In this document: positions 36,604 through 45,521 of the stretch, one piece after another
How positions within the stretch are numbered: the first letter of the stretch is position 1
Layout: each line of letters begins with the position of its first letter
DNA from: Qaidamihabitans albus
Lineage (GTDB): Bacteria > Actinomycetota > Actinomycetes > Mycobacteriales > Pseudonocardiaceae
Assembly: GCF_016464705.1 (NCBI RefSeq)
Contig: NZ_JAEHOB010000002.1
Span: 124,001-188,000, forward strand
Length of the DNA: 64,000 nucleotides
Reading direction: 5' to 3'
The notes under the pieces: model-generated
The model's database searches: none
The model's input: the letters and a program-made list of their open reading frames with translations, nothing else
Told to the model about the DNA's origin: nothing
Program-made: the position numbers and the translations under genes

Positions 36604-38886
36604 TCACACCAGGTCGGCGGGACGCTGCTCACCGGCGGGCAGGAAGGTGCCGGACTCGGCGTCGAACAGGTACACCTGCGCGCGACCGACGTCGAAGTAC
36701 ATGCCGGTGAGGTGCAGCGCATCCCGGTGCCGCGCCTGCGCGACCACCGGATGAGCCCGCAGGTGTTCCAGTTGCTGCAGGACGTTGTGCAGCGCCAGCC
36801 GGTCGGCGTCAGCGTCCGGCTCCCGGCCGCCGAGGGTGAGCGCGCCGGCCGTCGCCTGCCGGTGCAGGGTCGGCGCACCGTGCCCGAGCCAGGTCTCGAC
36901 CGCGGGCAGGCCCTCCGGCGCCCCCGCCAGCAGCGCGTGCATCGCGCCGCAACCGGAGTGGCCGCACACCACGATCTCGCGCACGCCGAGCACGTGCACC
37001 GCGTACTCGATCGGCGCGCTCACCGACGTGTCCGGCCGCGCCGGGTCGCCGGCGTCCGGCACGAAGTTGCCAATGTTGCGGACGGTGAACAGGTCCCCCG
37101 GACCGCTGGTGGTGATCATGTTCGGCACGATGCGGGCGTCGGCGCAGGTGATGAACAGGGTGTGCGGCCGCTGGCCCGTGGCGAGCCGGCTCATGGTCTC
37201 CTGCATCAGCGGCGCGGTGCGCCACTGGAACTCCGAGGTTCCCCGGCGCATCGGCCCGGTGCCGGGCGGCCCGGTGCGCTGGTCGGGCACGGGCACGCCC
37301 GCGTCCTTCGCCTGCCACTCCGACCACGGCGCGAGCCAGCGGGGCAGTACCGGCTTGGCCGCGCCCCGGCGCACGGTGGGCTCGGCGGACTTGCCGCGTT
37401 CGAACCACGGGTGCCCGATCTCGTCGACCACCACGGTGCCACCCGCGCGCTCGTGCGCATGCTGCCAGTCGGAGAGGCAGTCGAACGCCGCGTGGTCCAG
37501 GTAGTCGACCACCAGCTCCAGCGTCACCGTGCCGCCTCGCGGCATCGAACTGAGCACTGTGGACAGACGCGGCACGGAGAGGAACGTCAGCGCACCGTGG
37601 ATGATGATCCTGCGCCGCTGCCCCGAGCCCTCCGCGTGGATGCCGGACCACATCGTCCTGCGCAGCATCAGCGCGAGCGAGAGAGCGATGCCGATCAGGA
37701 CGCCGGTGAGCAGGTCGATCGCCACCACCCCGGCAAGGGTCACCAGGTACAGCGGCAGATCGCCGTGCTTGAGCACCTGCCGGATGTGCTGCACGTCGAC
37801 CAGCTTGGCGCCGACGTAGACGAGGAGCCCGGCCAGCGCGGCCAGCGGGATGCTCTCGATGAGACCGGCGAGCACGACGGTGAACAGCAGTACCCACGCG
37901 CCGTGCAACACGGCCGAGGCCCGGCTGCGGGCGCCCGCGGCGACGTTGGTCGAGCTGCGCACGATCACGCCGGTGACGGGCAGCCCGCCGGCGGCACCGG
38001 ACACCATGTTGGCCACACCCTGGCCGACGAGCTCCCGGTTGAGGTTGGACCGCGGCCCGGTGTGCATCCGGTCGACCGCCACCGCGCAGAGCAGTGACTC
38101 CACGCTCGCGATGAGCGCGATGGTCACGATCGCCAGCCCGACCTCGAACCAGCCCGCGTCCGGCAGCTCCGGCGCGAACTCGATCGCGAGCAGGTCGCCG
38201 GGCAGGCTGACGCGGTCCAGTGCCATGCCGGTGACGCTCGCCAGCACGGTGACGGCGGTGATCGCGGCGAGCGGTCCGGGAACCCGGCGCATCGGGGCGG
38301 GCAGCCTGCCCCAGCCGAGCAGGATCGCGATCGTCAGCAGACCGATCAGCGCGGCCGTGTCGTGGTGGCCGACCACCTGGCCCGGCAGCGCGGCGATGTT
38401 GTCGATCGCGGAACTCTGCGGAGCACCGCCGAGCACGATGTGCAGCTGCCCCAGCACCAGCGTCACCCCGATACCGGCGAGCATGCCGTGCACGATCGCG
38501 GGCGAGATCGCGAGCGCGGCGCGGGCCACCCGGCTGAGCCCGAGCAGGATCTGCAGCGCACCGGCCACCACGGTGATGGCGCAGGTGGCCGCCCAGCCGA
38601 ACCGGTCGATGGTCTCGGCGAGCACCACGGTGAGCCCGGCGGCGGGCCCGCTGACCTGCAGCACCGAGCCGCCGAGCAAACCGGCGACGACACCGCCGAC
38701 GATGGCCGCGACCAGCCCCGCGACGATCGGGGCGCCCGAGGCGAGCGCGATGCCCAGCGACAGTGGCACCGCCACGAGGAAGACCACGAGCGACGCGGGC
38801 AGGTCGTGTCGCAGCACGCTCGCCAGCGCCAGCCTTGGCCTCGTACGTGGCCTGCCGGCCCGGTCGGGGCCGACCTCCCCCGTCAT
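36604..38886 (-). CDS. SulP transporter fused to a beta-carbonic anhydrase
   Basis: This 760-residue fusion begins with a SulP anion transporter (about residues 25-430, roughly 12 to 14 helices; DLPASLVVFLVAVPLSLGIA, SGPAAGLTVVLAE, GAAGGLPVTGVIVRSSTNV). A STAS domain follows (about 440-520, VTLELVVDYLDHAAFD) and then a complete beta-type carbonic anhydrase (about 560-760). The zinc ligands are in FITCADARIVPN and VCGHSGCGAMHA. The SulP-CA fusion fits bicarbonate uptake with direct interconversion to CO2 at the inner face; a homologue exists in mycobacteria (Rv3273). The start ATG 38886 has GAGGAGG upstream. Bicarbonate use by bioD and acyl-CoA carboxylases is a plausible link. Confidence 0.93.
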   Translation of the reverse strand: MTGEVGPDRAGRPRTRPRLALASVLRHDLPASLVVFLVAVPLSLGIALASGAPIVAGLVAAIVGGVVAGLLGGSVLQVSGPAAGLTVVLAETIDRFGWAATCAITVVAGALQILLGLSRVARAALAISPAIVHGMLAGIGVTLVLGQLHIVLGGAPQSSAIDNIAALPGQVVGHHDTAALIGLLTIAILLGWGRLPAPMRRVPGPLAAITAVTVLASVTGMALDRVSLPGDLLAIEFAPELPDAGWFEVGLAIVTIALIASVESLLCAVAVDRMHTGPRSNLNRELVGQGVANMVSGAAGGLPVTGVIVRSSTNVAAGARSRASAVLHGAWVLLFTVVLAGLIESIPLAALAGLLVYVGAKLVDVQHIRQVLKHGDLPLYLVTLAGVVAIDLLTGVLIGIALSLALMLRRTMWSGIHAEGSGQRRRIIIHGALTFLSVPRLSTVLSSMPRGGTVTLELVVDYLDHAAFDCLSDWQHAHERAGGTVVVDEIGHPWFERGKSAEPTVRRGAAKPVLPRWLAPWSEWQAKDAGVPVPDQRTGPPGTGPMRRGTSEFQWRTAPLMQETMSRLATGQRPHTLFITCADARIVPNMITTSGPGDLFTVRNIGNFVPDAGDPARPDTSVSAPIEYAVHVLGVREIVVCGHSGCGAMHALLAGAPEGLPAVETWLGHGAPTLHRQATAGALTLGGREPDADADRLALHNVLQQLEHLRAHPVVAQARHRDALHLTGMYFDVGRAQVYLFDAESGTFLPAGEQRPADLV

Positions 38887-39178
38887 GCTGAACCTCCTCG
38901 TCGTCCGGTGCGGTTCTTGATCACCAGATAACCGGAGGTCGTGTGAAATGTCCGCTACCCAGAAAACCCCTCATGTTTCGGCGAACGCGCCGTGATCACG
39001 AAGGGCCCATCACCAGGCGCGCCCGAGCCACGAAACGTGTGCGGGGTCTCACTCGATCCATATAGGACATGAGGCGAATCGTGGCACTGGGTGGTCAACC
39101 CACGACGTGCGAACCCGGTAACGCGGGGACCGAACTGGATCAGGTGATTTTGGTCCGTGACCCCTCCGGGCCGCGCGA
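38887..39178. other. gap between the SulP fusion and bioA
   Basis: This holds the promoter and leader of the SulP-CA gene (a GAGGAGG ribosome binding site lies just before its ATG) and the 3' end region of bioA. A short plus-strand frame (39069-39263) has no ribosome binding site and overlaps bioA. No riboswitch, tRNA or clear terminator was recognised. The 240-bp length would allow a regulatory RNA. Confidence 0.4.
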
Positions 39179-40459
39179 TCACGCCGTTCGCGCGGCCTCG
39201 ACGATGGCGCGCGTGACCAGCGCGAGGTCGGCGTCGCCGGTCACGTACGGCGGCATCGTGTAGAGCATGTCCCGGAACGGCCGCAGCCACACCCCGAGCC
39301 CGGTGACCACGCGGGTGGCCTCGGCCATGTCGACGTCGTGGTCGAGCTGCACCACGCCGATGGCGCCGAGCACGCGCACGTCCACCACACCGGGCAGCTC
39401 GGCCGCGGGCGCGAGCCCCTGCCGCAGCGCGTCCTCGATCCGGCGCACGTCGGCCTGCCAGTCCCGTTCGAGCAGCAGGCCGATCGAGGCGTTCGCCACC
39501 GCGGAAGCCAGCGGGTTGCCCATGAACGTCGGTCCGTGCGCGAGCACCGGCACCTCGCCGGTGGAGATACCGCGCGCGACCTCCCCGGTGCACAGCGCCG
39601 CGGCCATCGTGAGGTAGCCGCCGGTGAGCGCCTTGCCCACGCACAGCACGTCCGGCGTCACCCCGGCGTGCTCGGCGGCGAACAGCCGTCCGGTTCGCCC
39701 GAACCCGGTCGCGATCTCGTCGAAGACCAGCAGCACCCCGTGCCGTTCGGTGATCTCGCGCAGCGCCCGCAGGTACGCCGGGTGGTGGAACCGCATGCCA
39801 CCGGCGCCCTGGACCACCGGCTCGACGACAACGGCTGCCAGCTCGTCCGCGTGCCGCTCGACGGTTTCGGCCAGCATCTCCACATAGGACTCGTCGGGGG
39901 TGGCACCGAAGTCGGCCGGGGGTGCGGGCACGAACAGCTGCTCGGGCAGGACACCGCGCCACAGCGAGTGCATGCCGCCGTCGGGATCGCACACGCTCAT
40001 CGGGTGGAACGTGTCGCCGTGGTAGCCGCCCCGCCAGGTGAGCAGCCTGCGCTTGCCGCCACGTCCCAGCGAGCGCCAGTACTGCAGGCACATCTTGACG
40101 GCGACCTCGACCGAGACCGACCCGGAGTCGCACAGGAACACGTGCCGCAACCCCTCCGGCGTGATGTCGGCGAGCGTGCTCGCCAGCCGGATCGCCGGTT
40201 CGTGGGTCAGCCCGCCGAACATGACGTGGCTCATCCGCCCGGCCTGGTCGGTCAGCGCAGCATCCAGCACGGGGTGCCGGTAGCCGTGGATCGCCGACCA
40301 CCACGACGACATGCCGTCGACCAGCTCCCGCCCGTCGGCGAGCCGCAGCCGCACCCCGGACGCCTCGCTGACCAGCAGGGGCGGGACCTGGCCGGGCATG
40401 GGTCCGTACGGGTGCCACACGTGTTCGGCGTCGAGCGCGAGGAGGTCGTCCGCGGCCAT
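39179..40459 (-). CDS. bioA: adenosylmethionine-8-amino-7-oxononanoate aminotransferase
   Basis: This 426-residue PLP aminotransferase of class III makes 7,8-diaminopelargonate using S-adenosylmethionine as amino donor. BioA features are HVWHPYGPM at the start, [77 protein letters not shown] and the PLP lysine in [10 protein letters not shown], with [12 protein letters not shown] after it. ATG 40459 gives the normal N-terminus; a GTG at 40468 lies just after the P450 stop and would extend it by three residues. It is tightly linked to the P450 gene upstream (stop at 40470), which suggests one transcript. Confidence 0.95.
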   Translation of the reverse strand: MAADDLLALDAEHVWHPYGPMPGQVPPLLVSEASGVRLRLADGRELVDGMSSWWSAIHGYRHPVLDAALTDQAGRMSHVMFGGLTHEPAIRLASTLADITPEGLRHVFLCDSGSVSVEVAVKMCLQYWRSLGRGGKRRLLTWRGGYHGDTFHPMSVCDPDGGMHSLWRGVLPEQLFVPAPPADFGATPDESYVEMLAETVERHADELAAVVVEPVVQGAGGMRFHHPAYLRALREITERHGVLLVFDEIATGFGRTGRLFAAEHAGVTPDVLCVGKALTGGYLTMAAALCTGEVARGISTGEVPVLAHGPTFMGNPLASAVANASIGLLLERDWQADVRRIEDALRQGLAPAAELPGVVDVRVLGAIGVVQLDHDVDMAEATRVVTGLGVWLRPFRDMLYTMPPYVTGDADLALVTRAIVEAARTA

Positions 40460-40469
40460 GCCTGGCACT

Positions 40470-41696
40470 CTACGTCTGCAGGCGCACCGGCAACTCCTGC
40501 AGGCCGCGGATGAGGGTGCTGTCCCGCCAGCGCAGCGTCTCCGGTTCCGCGACCAGCCGCAGGCCGCCGTAGCGAGCGAGCAGGCGGCCGATGGCGATCT
40601 CGCCCTCCAGCCGGGCCAGCGGCGCGCCGAGGCAGTAGTGGATGCCGTGCCCGAACGCGAGGTGCCCGCCCGCCGGGCGGGTGATGTCGAGGCGGTCCGG
40701 ATCGCCGAACCGCGCCGGATCGCGGTCGGCGGCCAGCAGCGAGATCATGACGAACTCCTCCGCCGGGATCTCGGTGCCGCCCACCGGCACCGGTTCGGTG
40801 GTGAACCGCAGTGTCGCGATGTGCACCGGCCCCTCGTAGCGGAGGAACTCCTCGACCGCGTTCGGCAGCAGCGCCGGGTCGGCCCGCAGCGCGGCGAGCT
40901 GGCCGGGCTCGCGCAGCAGCGCAAGCACGCCGTTGCCGATGAGGTTCACCGTCGTCTCGTGCCCGGCGACCAGGAGCAGGAACGCCATCGAGACGAGCTC
41001 CTCCTCGGAGAGCGCGTCCCCCTCGTCGGTCGCGTGCACGAGGGCCGAGAGCAGGTCGTCGGTCGGTGCCGCGCGCTTGCGCGCGACGAGCTCGGCGAGG
41101 TAGGCGGCCATGTGCCCGGCCGCGTGGTCGAACTGCTCCGGCGTCGCCGTGTCGAGGAGCGTGCCAGACCACGCCCGGAAGTCGCCTCGCGCGTCGTCCG
41201 GGACGCCGAGCAGCTCGCAGATCACCGTGATCGGCAGCGGGAACGCGAACGCCTCCAGCAGGTCCACCTCGCGGGCACCGGCCATGTCGTCGAGCAGGCG
41301 GTCGGCGATCTCCTCGATACGCGGCCGCAGCCGCGCGACGGTCCTCGCGGTGAAGGCCTTCCCGACCAGCTTGCGCAGCCGCGTGTGATCCGGCGGATCG
41401 GAGTTCAGCATGTGCGCGGCCAGTGAACGGGACAGCGGCGTCGATCGGTCTCCGGTCGTGGTGAGCCTGCGCTCGAAGACCGCACTCGCCCGGGCGCTGT
41501 CCTTGCTCAGCCGGTGATCGGCGAGCAGCGTCCTGGCATCGGCGTACCCGGTGACCAGCCACACTCGCAGGCCCCGCGGCATGATCACCGGCCGCACCGG
41601 GGCCTCCGCTCGCAGCAGGCGCGAGACCTCGTGCGGGTCCTGCAGGAACTCCGCGCCGAGCTGGAGCGGCTCGTCCTCGGTTCCGGTCGTCTGCAT
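40470..41696 (-). CDS. cytochrome P450 directly upstream of bioA
   Basis: This 408-residue bacterial class I P450 has the I-helix motif [17 protein letters not shown], the ExxR motif in [10 protein letters not shown] and the heme-binding [20 protein letters not shown] with the cysteine ligand. The sequence looks like the CYP107/CYP105 group. The start ATG 41696 ([20 protein letters not shown]) gives the usual length; longer in-frame extensions are antisense-like. The stop is 10 bp before the bioA ATG, so the two are probably one transcript. In Bacillus, the P450 BioI (CYP107H) makes pimeloyl precursors for biotin. Here the same pairing suggests, but does not prove, such a role. No ferredoxin gene is adjacent. 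It is divergent from the kinase-like gene at 41775. Confidence 0.9.
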   Translation of the reverse strand: MQTTGTEDEPLQLGAEFLQDPHEVSRLLRAEAPVRPVIMPRGLRVWLVTGYADARTLLADHRLSKDSARASAVFERRLTTTGDRSTPLSRSLAAHMLNSDPPDHTRLRKLVGKAFTARTVARLRPRIEEIADRLLDDMAGAREVDLLEAFAFPLPITVICELLGVPDDARGDFRAWSGTLLDTATPEQFDHAAGHMAAYLAELVARKRAAPTDDLLSALVHATDEGDALSEEELVSMAFLLLVAGHETTVNLIGNGVLALLREPGQLAALRADPALLPNAVEEFLRYEGPVHIATLRFTTEPVPVGGTEIPAEEFVMISLLAADRDPARFGDPDRLDITRPAGGHLAFGHGIHYCLGAPLARLEGEIAIGRLLARYGGLRLVAEPETLRWRDSTLIRGLQELPVRLQT

Positions 41697-41761
41697 CGCT
41701 TGCCCCCAGTTGTTCGTCGCGCCGGTGATCTCCACGATGCCACCGCCGGGCGGGTAGTTGC

Positions 41762-41767
41762 TAGCGT
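41762..41767 (+). promoter_or_regulatory. leaderless-type -10 element of the kinase-like gene
   Basis: TAGCGT ends seven bases before ATG 41775, the spacing seen for leaderless actinomycete mRNAs. There is no ribosome binding site in the remaining seven bases (GCCGGGC). The P450 gene on the other strand, in contrast, has a purine-rich GGGGG stretch before its ATG. Confidence 0.4.
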
Positions 41768-41774
41768 GCCGGGC

Positions 41775-42431
41775 ATGCCGTCGAGCGCCCGCTACCGGCC
41801 GATCACGTGGGAACGGCTCGTCGGCGAGCTCGCCGACCGGATCGCTGCCACGCCGGGCGAGCAGTGGGCGCGGGTGGCCGTCGACGGCACCGCGGGCGCG
41901 GCCGACGCCGCGGGCCTCGCCGACGCGCTGGTCGACCCGCTGCGCGTCCGGGGCAGGCAGGTGCTGCGGGTATCGGCGTGGGACTTCCTGCGGCCGGCTT
42001 CGCTGCGCCTCGAACGCGGCAGGCACGATCCGGACGCCCGTTACGACGACTGGCTCGACACGGGAGCGCTGCGCCGCGAGGTGCTCGACCCGCTCGCACC
42101 CGGCGGCACCGGTGTGGTGCTGCCCGCGCTGTGGGACCGCGAACGCGACCGCGCGCACCGGCTCGCTCGCGTCGCGCTGCCCGTGGGAGCGGTGCTGTTG
42201 CTCGACGGGGAGCTGCTGCTGGGCCGTGGGCTGGCCTTCGACCTCACCGTGCACCTGTGGCTCTCCCCCGCCGCGCTCGACCGGCGGGTTCCGGAGGAGA
42301 GCCGCTGGGCGTTGCCAGCCTACGAGCGCTACGAGCGGGAGGCCACGCCCGCCGAGACGGCCAACGTCGTCGTCCGCGCCGACCACCCGGCGAGCCCCGC
42401 CCTCCGCGAAGCGCCGCCTCACCACTCGTGA
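41775..42431 (+). CDS. uridine-kinase-like P-loop protein with a non-canonical Walker A
   Basis: This 218-residue protein of the actinobacterial uridine kinase-like family has the overall layout of a small nucleoside kinase: VAVDGTAGAADAAGLADAL at the P-loop position, RVSAWDFLRPASLRLERGR (the substrate-binding YDWYD-like segment), DDWLDTGALRREVLDPL and VLLLDGELLLGRGLAFDLTV (Walker B-like). The P-loop lacks the Gly-Lys-Ser/Thr core, so ATP binding must be altered or lost; relatives in this family share this. The product ends in serine because its TCG-TGA lies in the left arm of a 46-bp hairpin. The gene is convergent with pimB. Function unknown. Confidence 0.7.
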   Translation: MPSSARYRPITWERLVGELADRIAATPGEQWARVAVDGTAGAADAAGLADALVDPLRVRGRQVLRVSAWDFLRPASLRLERGRHDPDARYDDWLDTGALRREVLDPLAPGGTGVVLPALWDRERDRAHRLARVALPVGAVLLLDGELLLGRGLAFDLTVHLWLSPAALDRRVPEESRWALPAYERYEREATPAETANVVVRADHPASPALREAPPHHS

Positions 42432-42470
42432 GTGTGCACACGAGTTCTAACTCGTGTCAGCACTCACGAG
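42425..42470. repeat. 46-bp hairpin repeat, copy 4 (loop TCTA)
   Basis: The left arm includes the stop of the kinase-like gene (TGA 42429-42431). The core is TGCACA on the left against a right arm that pairs with CTGACA, so three of 21 stem positions mismatch. The convergent pimB gene reads into the right arm in another frame and ends there at 42457-42459. Confidence 0.88.
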
Positions 42471-43617
42471 CGGGTACCGGGTCGCCGTTCAGCATCGCGG
42501 CGAGCCGGCGGCCGAGGATGTCCCAGCGCCAGTGCTCGCTGACCCACTGCCTGCCCGCCTCGCCCATCCGGTGCGCCCGGACGGGGTCGGCCAGCAGCGC
42601 GGCGAGGGTGTCCGTCAGCTGGCCGAGCCTGCGGCCGTCGACGACGTGCCCGGTGACCTCGTCCAGCACCGTCTCCGGCGCGCCACCGGAGTTCCCGGCG
42701 ACCACGGGCAGTCCGGTCGCCGACGCCTCCAGGTAGACGATCCCGAGACCTTCGACGTCGAGACCCCCGCCCCGGGTCCGCGCCGGCATCGCGAACACGT
42801 CGCCCGCCGCGTAGTGCGCGGGCAGCTCCGGCCACGGCACCGAGCCGGTGAACACGACATGCTCGGCGACCCCGAGCTCGCGGGCGAGGGCCGTCAGCCG
42901 CTCGCGGTAGGGGCCACCGCCGACCAGGAGCAGCGTGACACCGGACACCCGCTCGCGGAGGCCGGGCAGGGCCCGCACCAGCATGTCCTGTCCCTTGCGC
43001 GGCACCAGCCGGGACACGCAGACCACCGTGGGCCGCTCACCGAGCCCGTGCCGCCGCCGGATCTCATCGCGCGCGCCCGCGTCCGGCCGGAACTGCTCGG
43101 GATCCACGCCGGACGGCAGGTGCTCCAGGCCCGCCATCGGCCCGAACGCCGACGCGAACCGGCTGCGCGTGTACTCGCTGACGTAGGTGATCACGTCGGC
43201 GCCGTCACCGATGCGCCGCAGCGCCTGGCGCGCCCCCGGCAGCATCGACCAGCCCACCTCGTGGCCGTGCGTGCACGCGAGCACCCGCTGCGCGCCCGCG
43301 TCCCGGAGCGCGCCGCCGAGCAGTGCGAGCGGGGCGGCCGCGCCGAACCACACCGCCTCGCAACCACGCGAGCGCAGCAGCTGCCTCGCCCGGCGCAGTA
43401 CCGCGGGCGTGGGCAGCATGAGGGAGGTCGGGTGCCGCACCACCTCGAAGGGAGCCTCGGCATCGAACTCGTGGTGCGAGCCGGAGTCACGCTCCCACGA
43501 CGGTGCATAGACAACCAGGTCGTCGGCGGGCACCTGGCCCGCCAGCGCGTGCAGATACGACTGGATACCGCCGGGGCGGGGCGGGAAGTCGTTGGTCACC
43601 AGAAGGGTGCGGCGCAT
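42457..43617 (-). CDS. pimB: phosphatidylinositol mannoside alpha-mannosyltransferase (PimB-type)
   Basis: This 386-residue GT4-family glycosyltransferase adds the second mannose from GDP-mannose to the inositol ring of phosphatidylinositol monomannoside at the inner membrane face. The N-terminal acceptor domain starts LLVTNDFPPRPGGIQSYLHA. Donor-site motifs are VCVSRLVPRKGQDMLVRALP, EGLGIVYLEASATGLPVV (EX7E pattern) and GNSGGAPETVLDEVTGHVVD. The start ATG 43617 gives the typical MRRTLLVTNDFPP beginning. Placement next to ripC is as in mycobacteria. The end of the gene runs into the right arm of a 46-bp hairpin, and its last residues (PAREC) are encoded there. Confidence 0.9.
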   Translation of the reverse strand: MRRTLLVTNDFPPRPGGIQSYLHALAGQVPADDLVVYAPSWERDSGSHHEFDAEAPFEVVRHPTSLMLPTPAVLRRARQLLRSRGCEAVWFGAAAPLALLGGALRDAGAQRVLACTHGHEVGWSMLPGARQALRRIGDGADVITYVSEYTRSRFASAFGPMAGLEHLPSGVDPEQFRPDAGARDEIRRRHGLGERPTVVCVSRLVPRKGQDMLVRALPGLRERVSGVTLLLVGGGPYRERLTALARELGVAEHVVFTGSVPWPELPAHYAAGDVFAMPARTRGGGLDVEGLGIVYLEASATGLPVVAGNSGGAPETVLDEVTGHVVDGRRLGQLTDTLAALLADPVRAHRMGEAGRQWVSEHWRWDILGRRLAAMLNGDPVPAREC

Positions 43618-43645
43618 GGCGCGAGACTATCGGGAGCCGGACACG

Positions 43646-43685
43646 CCACCGGGGCGGCTCCACGCTCGTGGAACCGCCCCGGTGG
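43646..43685. terminator. terminator hairpin after ripC
   Basis: A 40-bp inverted repeat with 19-bp arms (CCACCGGGGCGGCTCCACG and its partner, one mismatch) and a two-base loop lies between the ripC stop (43692) and the pimB start (43617). It is a strong intrinsic-type terminator without a U-tract. Confidence 0.75.
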
Positions 43686-43691
43686 TCAGCG

Positions 43692-44744
43692 TCACGCGAC
43701 GCGCCGCGCGCCGCTGAACTGGTCCTGCAGCGGCGAGACCTTGACGACGTCGCCCGAGGTCGGGGCGTGCACCATCTGGCCGTTGCCGATGTAGATGCCC
43801 ACGTGCGACACCGGTGAGTAGAAGAACACCAGGTCGCCCGGTTGCAGCTGGCTGCGCGACACCGGCGTGCCGTGCGTGGACTGCGCGCTGCTCGTCCGCG
43901 GGATGCTGATCCCGGCCTGCGAGTACGCCCACTGCGTCAGGCCCGAGCAGTCGAACGAGCTCGGCCCGGTGGCACCCCAGGAATACGGGCTGCCGCGCTT
44001 GCCGAGCGCCGCGTTGATGGCGGTCTCGGCGGCCGGGCCGGGTGCCTGGATCTCACCGACCTCGGCGCCGATGTCCTGCTGCGCCGCCTGGTCCTCGTCG
44101 CTGAGCAGGCCCGCCTGCTCCTCCAACTCGGCGAGCTGGTCGTCCAGCGTGTCCTTGCGGGCCTCGATGTCGGACTTGAGCCGGGCCGCGGCGTCCTTGG
44201 CGTCCTGGGCCCGCCGCTGCGCGTCGGCCGCCTGCTGCTCGGCCGAGGCCGCCTGGGCGACCGCGTCGGAGAGCTTGCTCAGTGCGGCGTTCTTGTCGGT
44301 GGCGAGGACGTCCAGCGCCGAGGAGCGTTCGAGGAAGTCCTGCGCAGAGTTACCCGTGAGCAGCGCGGAAAGCTTGTTCAGCTGCGCTCCGCTGGTGAAC
44401 GACGCGCCGGCGAACTTGTCCACCTCGGCGCGGTAGCGCTCCTCGGCCTGCTTGGCCTGACGCTGGCTCCGCTGCGCGTCCTTGAGCTCCGAGTTGGCCG
44501 ACTCGAGTTCGCCCTGCTTGGCGGCCAGGTCTTCCTTCGCCTGCAGGTACTCCTGGTTCAGCTTCTCGGCCTGCCCGGCCAGCTCGCGGTACTTGCTGAG
44601 CGCGTCGGAGGAGCTGCTCGGGGGTTGTTGGGGGGCGGGGATGGGGGATGCGGCGACTGGTGACTGGGTGAAGGTGACGGCCGCGATCACGGCGGACGCC
44701 GCCAACGCTCCGGACACCACGCGCTTCACTGGATGCGACTGCAC
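43692..44744 (-). CDS. ripC: secreted NlpC/P60 peptidoglycan endopeptidase (RipC-like)
   Basis: This 350-residue secreted hydrolase has a signal peptide (VVSGALAASAVIAAVTFTQS), a long coiled-coil region (about 50-235, with many Ala/Gln/Glu heptads) and a C-terminal NlpC/P60 domain (about 240-350). The catalytic cysteine is in SSFDCSGLTQWAYS, the histidine in SPVSHVGIYIG and the third residue in MVHAPTSG. It cuts between D-glutamate and diaminopimelate in peptide stems; in mycobacteria RipC is activated by FtsEX through its coiled coil. A GTG start at 44744 is chosen with AAAGGAG about 10 bp upstream. A leader of about 340 bases precedes it. Confidence 0.9.
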   Translation of the reverse strand: MQSHPVKRVVSGALAASAVIAAVTFTQSPVAASPIPAPQQPPSSSSDALSKYRELAGQAEKLNQEYLQAKEDLAAKQGELESANSELKDAQRSQRQAKQAEERYRAEVDKFAGASFTSGAQLNKLSALLTGNSAQDFLERSSALDVLATDKNAALSKLSDAVAQAASAEQQAADAQRRAQDAKDAAARLKSDIEARKDTLDDQLAELEEQAGLLSDEDQAAQQDIGAEVGEIQAPGPAAETAINAALGKRGSPYSWGATGPSSFDCSGLTQWAYSQAGISIPRTSSAQSTHGTPVSRSQLQPGDLVFFYSPVSHVGIYIGNGQMVHAPTSGDVVKVSPLQDQFSGARRVA

Positions 44745-45204
44745 GTCGCGCGTGTCTCCTTTGCCTCTCGGCCGCCTACCGGTCGCCGTCCGCGGGAGGT
44801 CGGGGGCCCTCCGCGCGAATGCCGGCCGGGTCGACACAACACCCGTTCCGGCCAGACGGCGCTTCCCGCTGCCCCAGGCACAGAAGTACCGCAGGTACTC
44901 CCGCGTTGCTGCCTGATGTTGCGCAGTGGGTCCGGCACAGCTCCCCGACAAAGCTGTCTCGGCGGCAACCCCGCGTCGCCGACCCTGGTGGAACGACTGC
45001 CTGACGCGAGGTCTCGGCAAGGTTACGAAAGAGCCGCCGCCCCGTCCACCGGCGCCACGCCATAAATCGGTCACCGTGCGCCGAGCCACCTTTGGACCAG
45101 CGACTAATCGCAGGGTGTGACTCGTCTAACAATGGAGGGCCGAATACACGGCTACCGTTCACCTGATCGGATGGACCGCTCGCCGCACGCCGTTTGCGTC
45201 GTCG
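44745..45204. other. long structured leader upstream of ripC
   Basis: The 460-bp gap before the small Cys protein gene contains many inverted repeats on the minus strand (for example GACAGCTTTGTCGGGGAGC and GTACCTGCGGTAC). Cell-wall hydrolase genes in actinomycetes are often preceded by c-di-AMP (ydaO-type) riboswitches. Parts such as GTTGCCG and GACAGCT are suggestive, but the diagnostic motifs (for example GGGGTGAATC) were not found. The minus-strand frame continuous with ripC is not coding-like. It is listed as a candidate regulatory leader only. Confidence 0.35.
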
Positions 45205-45447
45205 TCACCCTGCGCATCGCCGCGGTCGCTCCGGAGACGGCTCTCCGGCAGCCGCCGGGACCAGCCGCAGCCGCGGAACCATGCCCGCGTCGGCGAGCGC
45301 GTTGACCGCACGCTGCTCGTCGCCGTCCCATTCCACGGCGGGCGGCGCACCCAGCAGCACGCTCACCACGCAGTCGCCGCAGGCATCGCCACGGACCTCA
45401 CAGCGGTCGCAGTCGATGATCAGCGTGTCCTCGTCGATGTGCTCCAC
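45205..45447 (-). CDS. conserved 80-residue protein with a CxxC/CxxC motif
   Basis: This small protein begins MEHIDEDTLIIDCDRCEVRG and continues DACGDCVVSVLLGAPPAVEW. The two CxxC pairs (CDRC and CGDC) in the first 30 residues could bind zinc or an Fe-S cluster. The second half is short and ends in a charged tail. Similar small Cys-rich proteins with the IIDCD/CGDCVVSVLLG pattern occur in many actinobacteria near the NlpC/P60 genes. No function is known. The gene stands alone on the minus strand between two cell-wall hydrolase genes. ATG 45447 is preceded by GAGGAGCG. Confidence 0.65.
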   Translation of the reverse strand: MEHIDEDTLIIDCDRCEVRGDACGDCVVSVLLGAPPAVEWDGDEQRAVNALADAGMVPRLRLVPAAAGEPSPERPRRCAG

Positions 45448-45521
45448 GGTTCGCTCCTCGCCACGTCATCGGCATCTGGACCGAACGCTAGGTACTCCCA
45501 CCGACATTTTCCGGCCGGCTG

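Noticed and set aside
39069-39263. Plus-strand 64-codon frame between SulP-CA and bioA
   Set aside because: No ribosome binding site, overlaps the end of bioA and has no recognisable motif.
42457-42470. Frameshift at the pimB C-terminus because of the hairpin
   Set aside because: The protein has normal length and the last residues (PAREC) are simply read through the arm in another frame; no catalytic part is affected.
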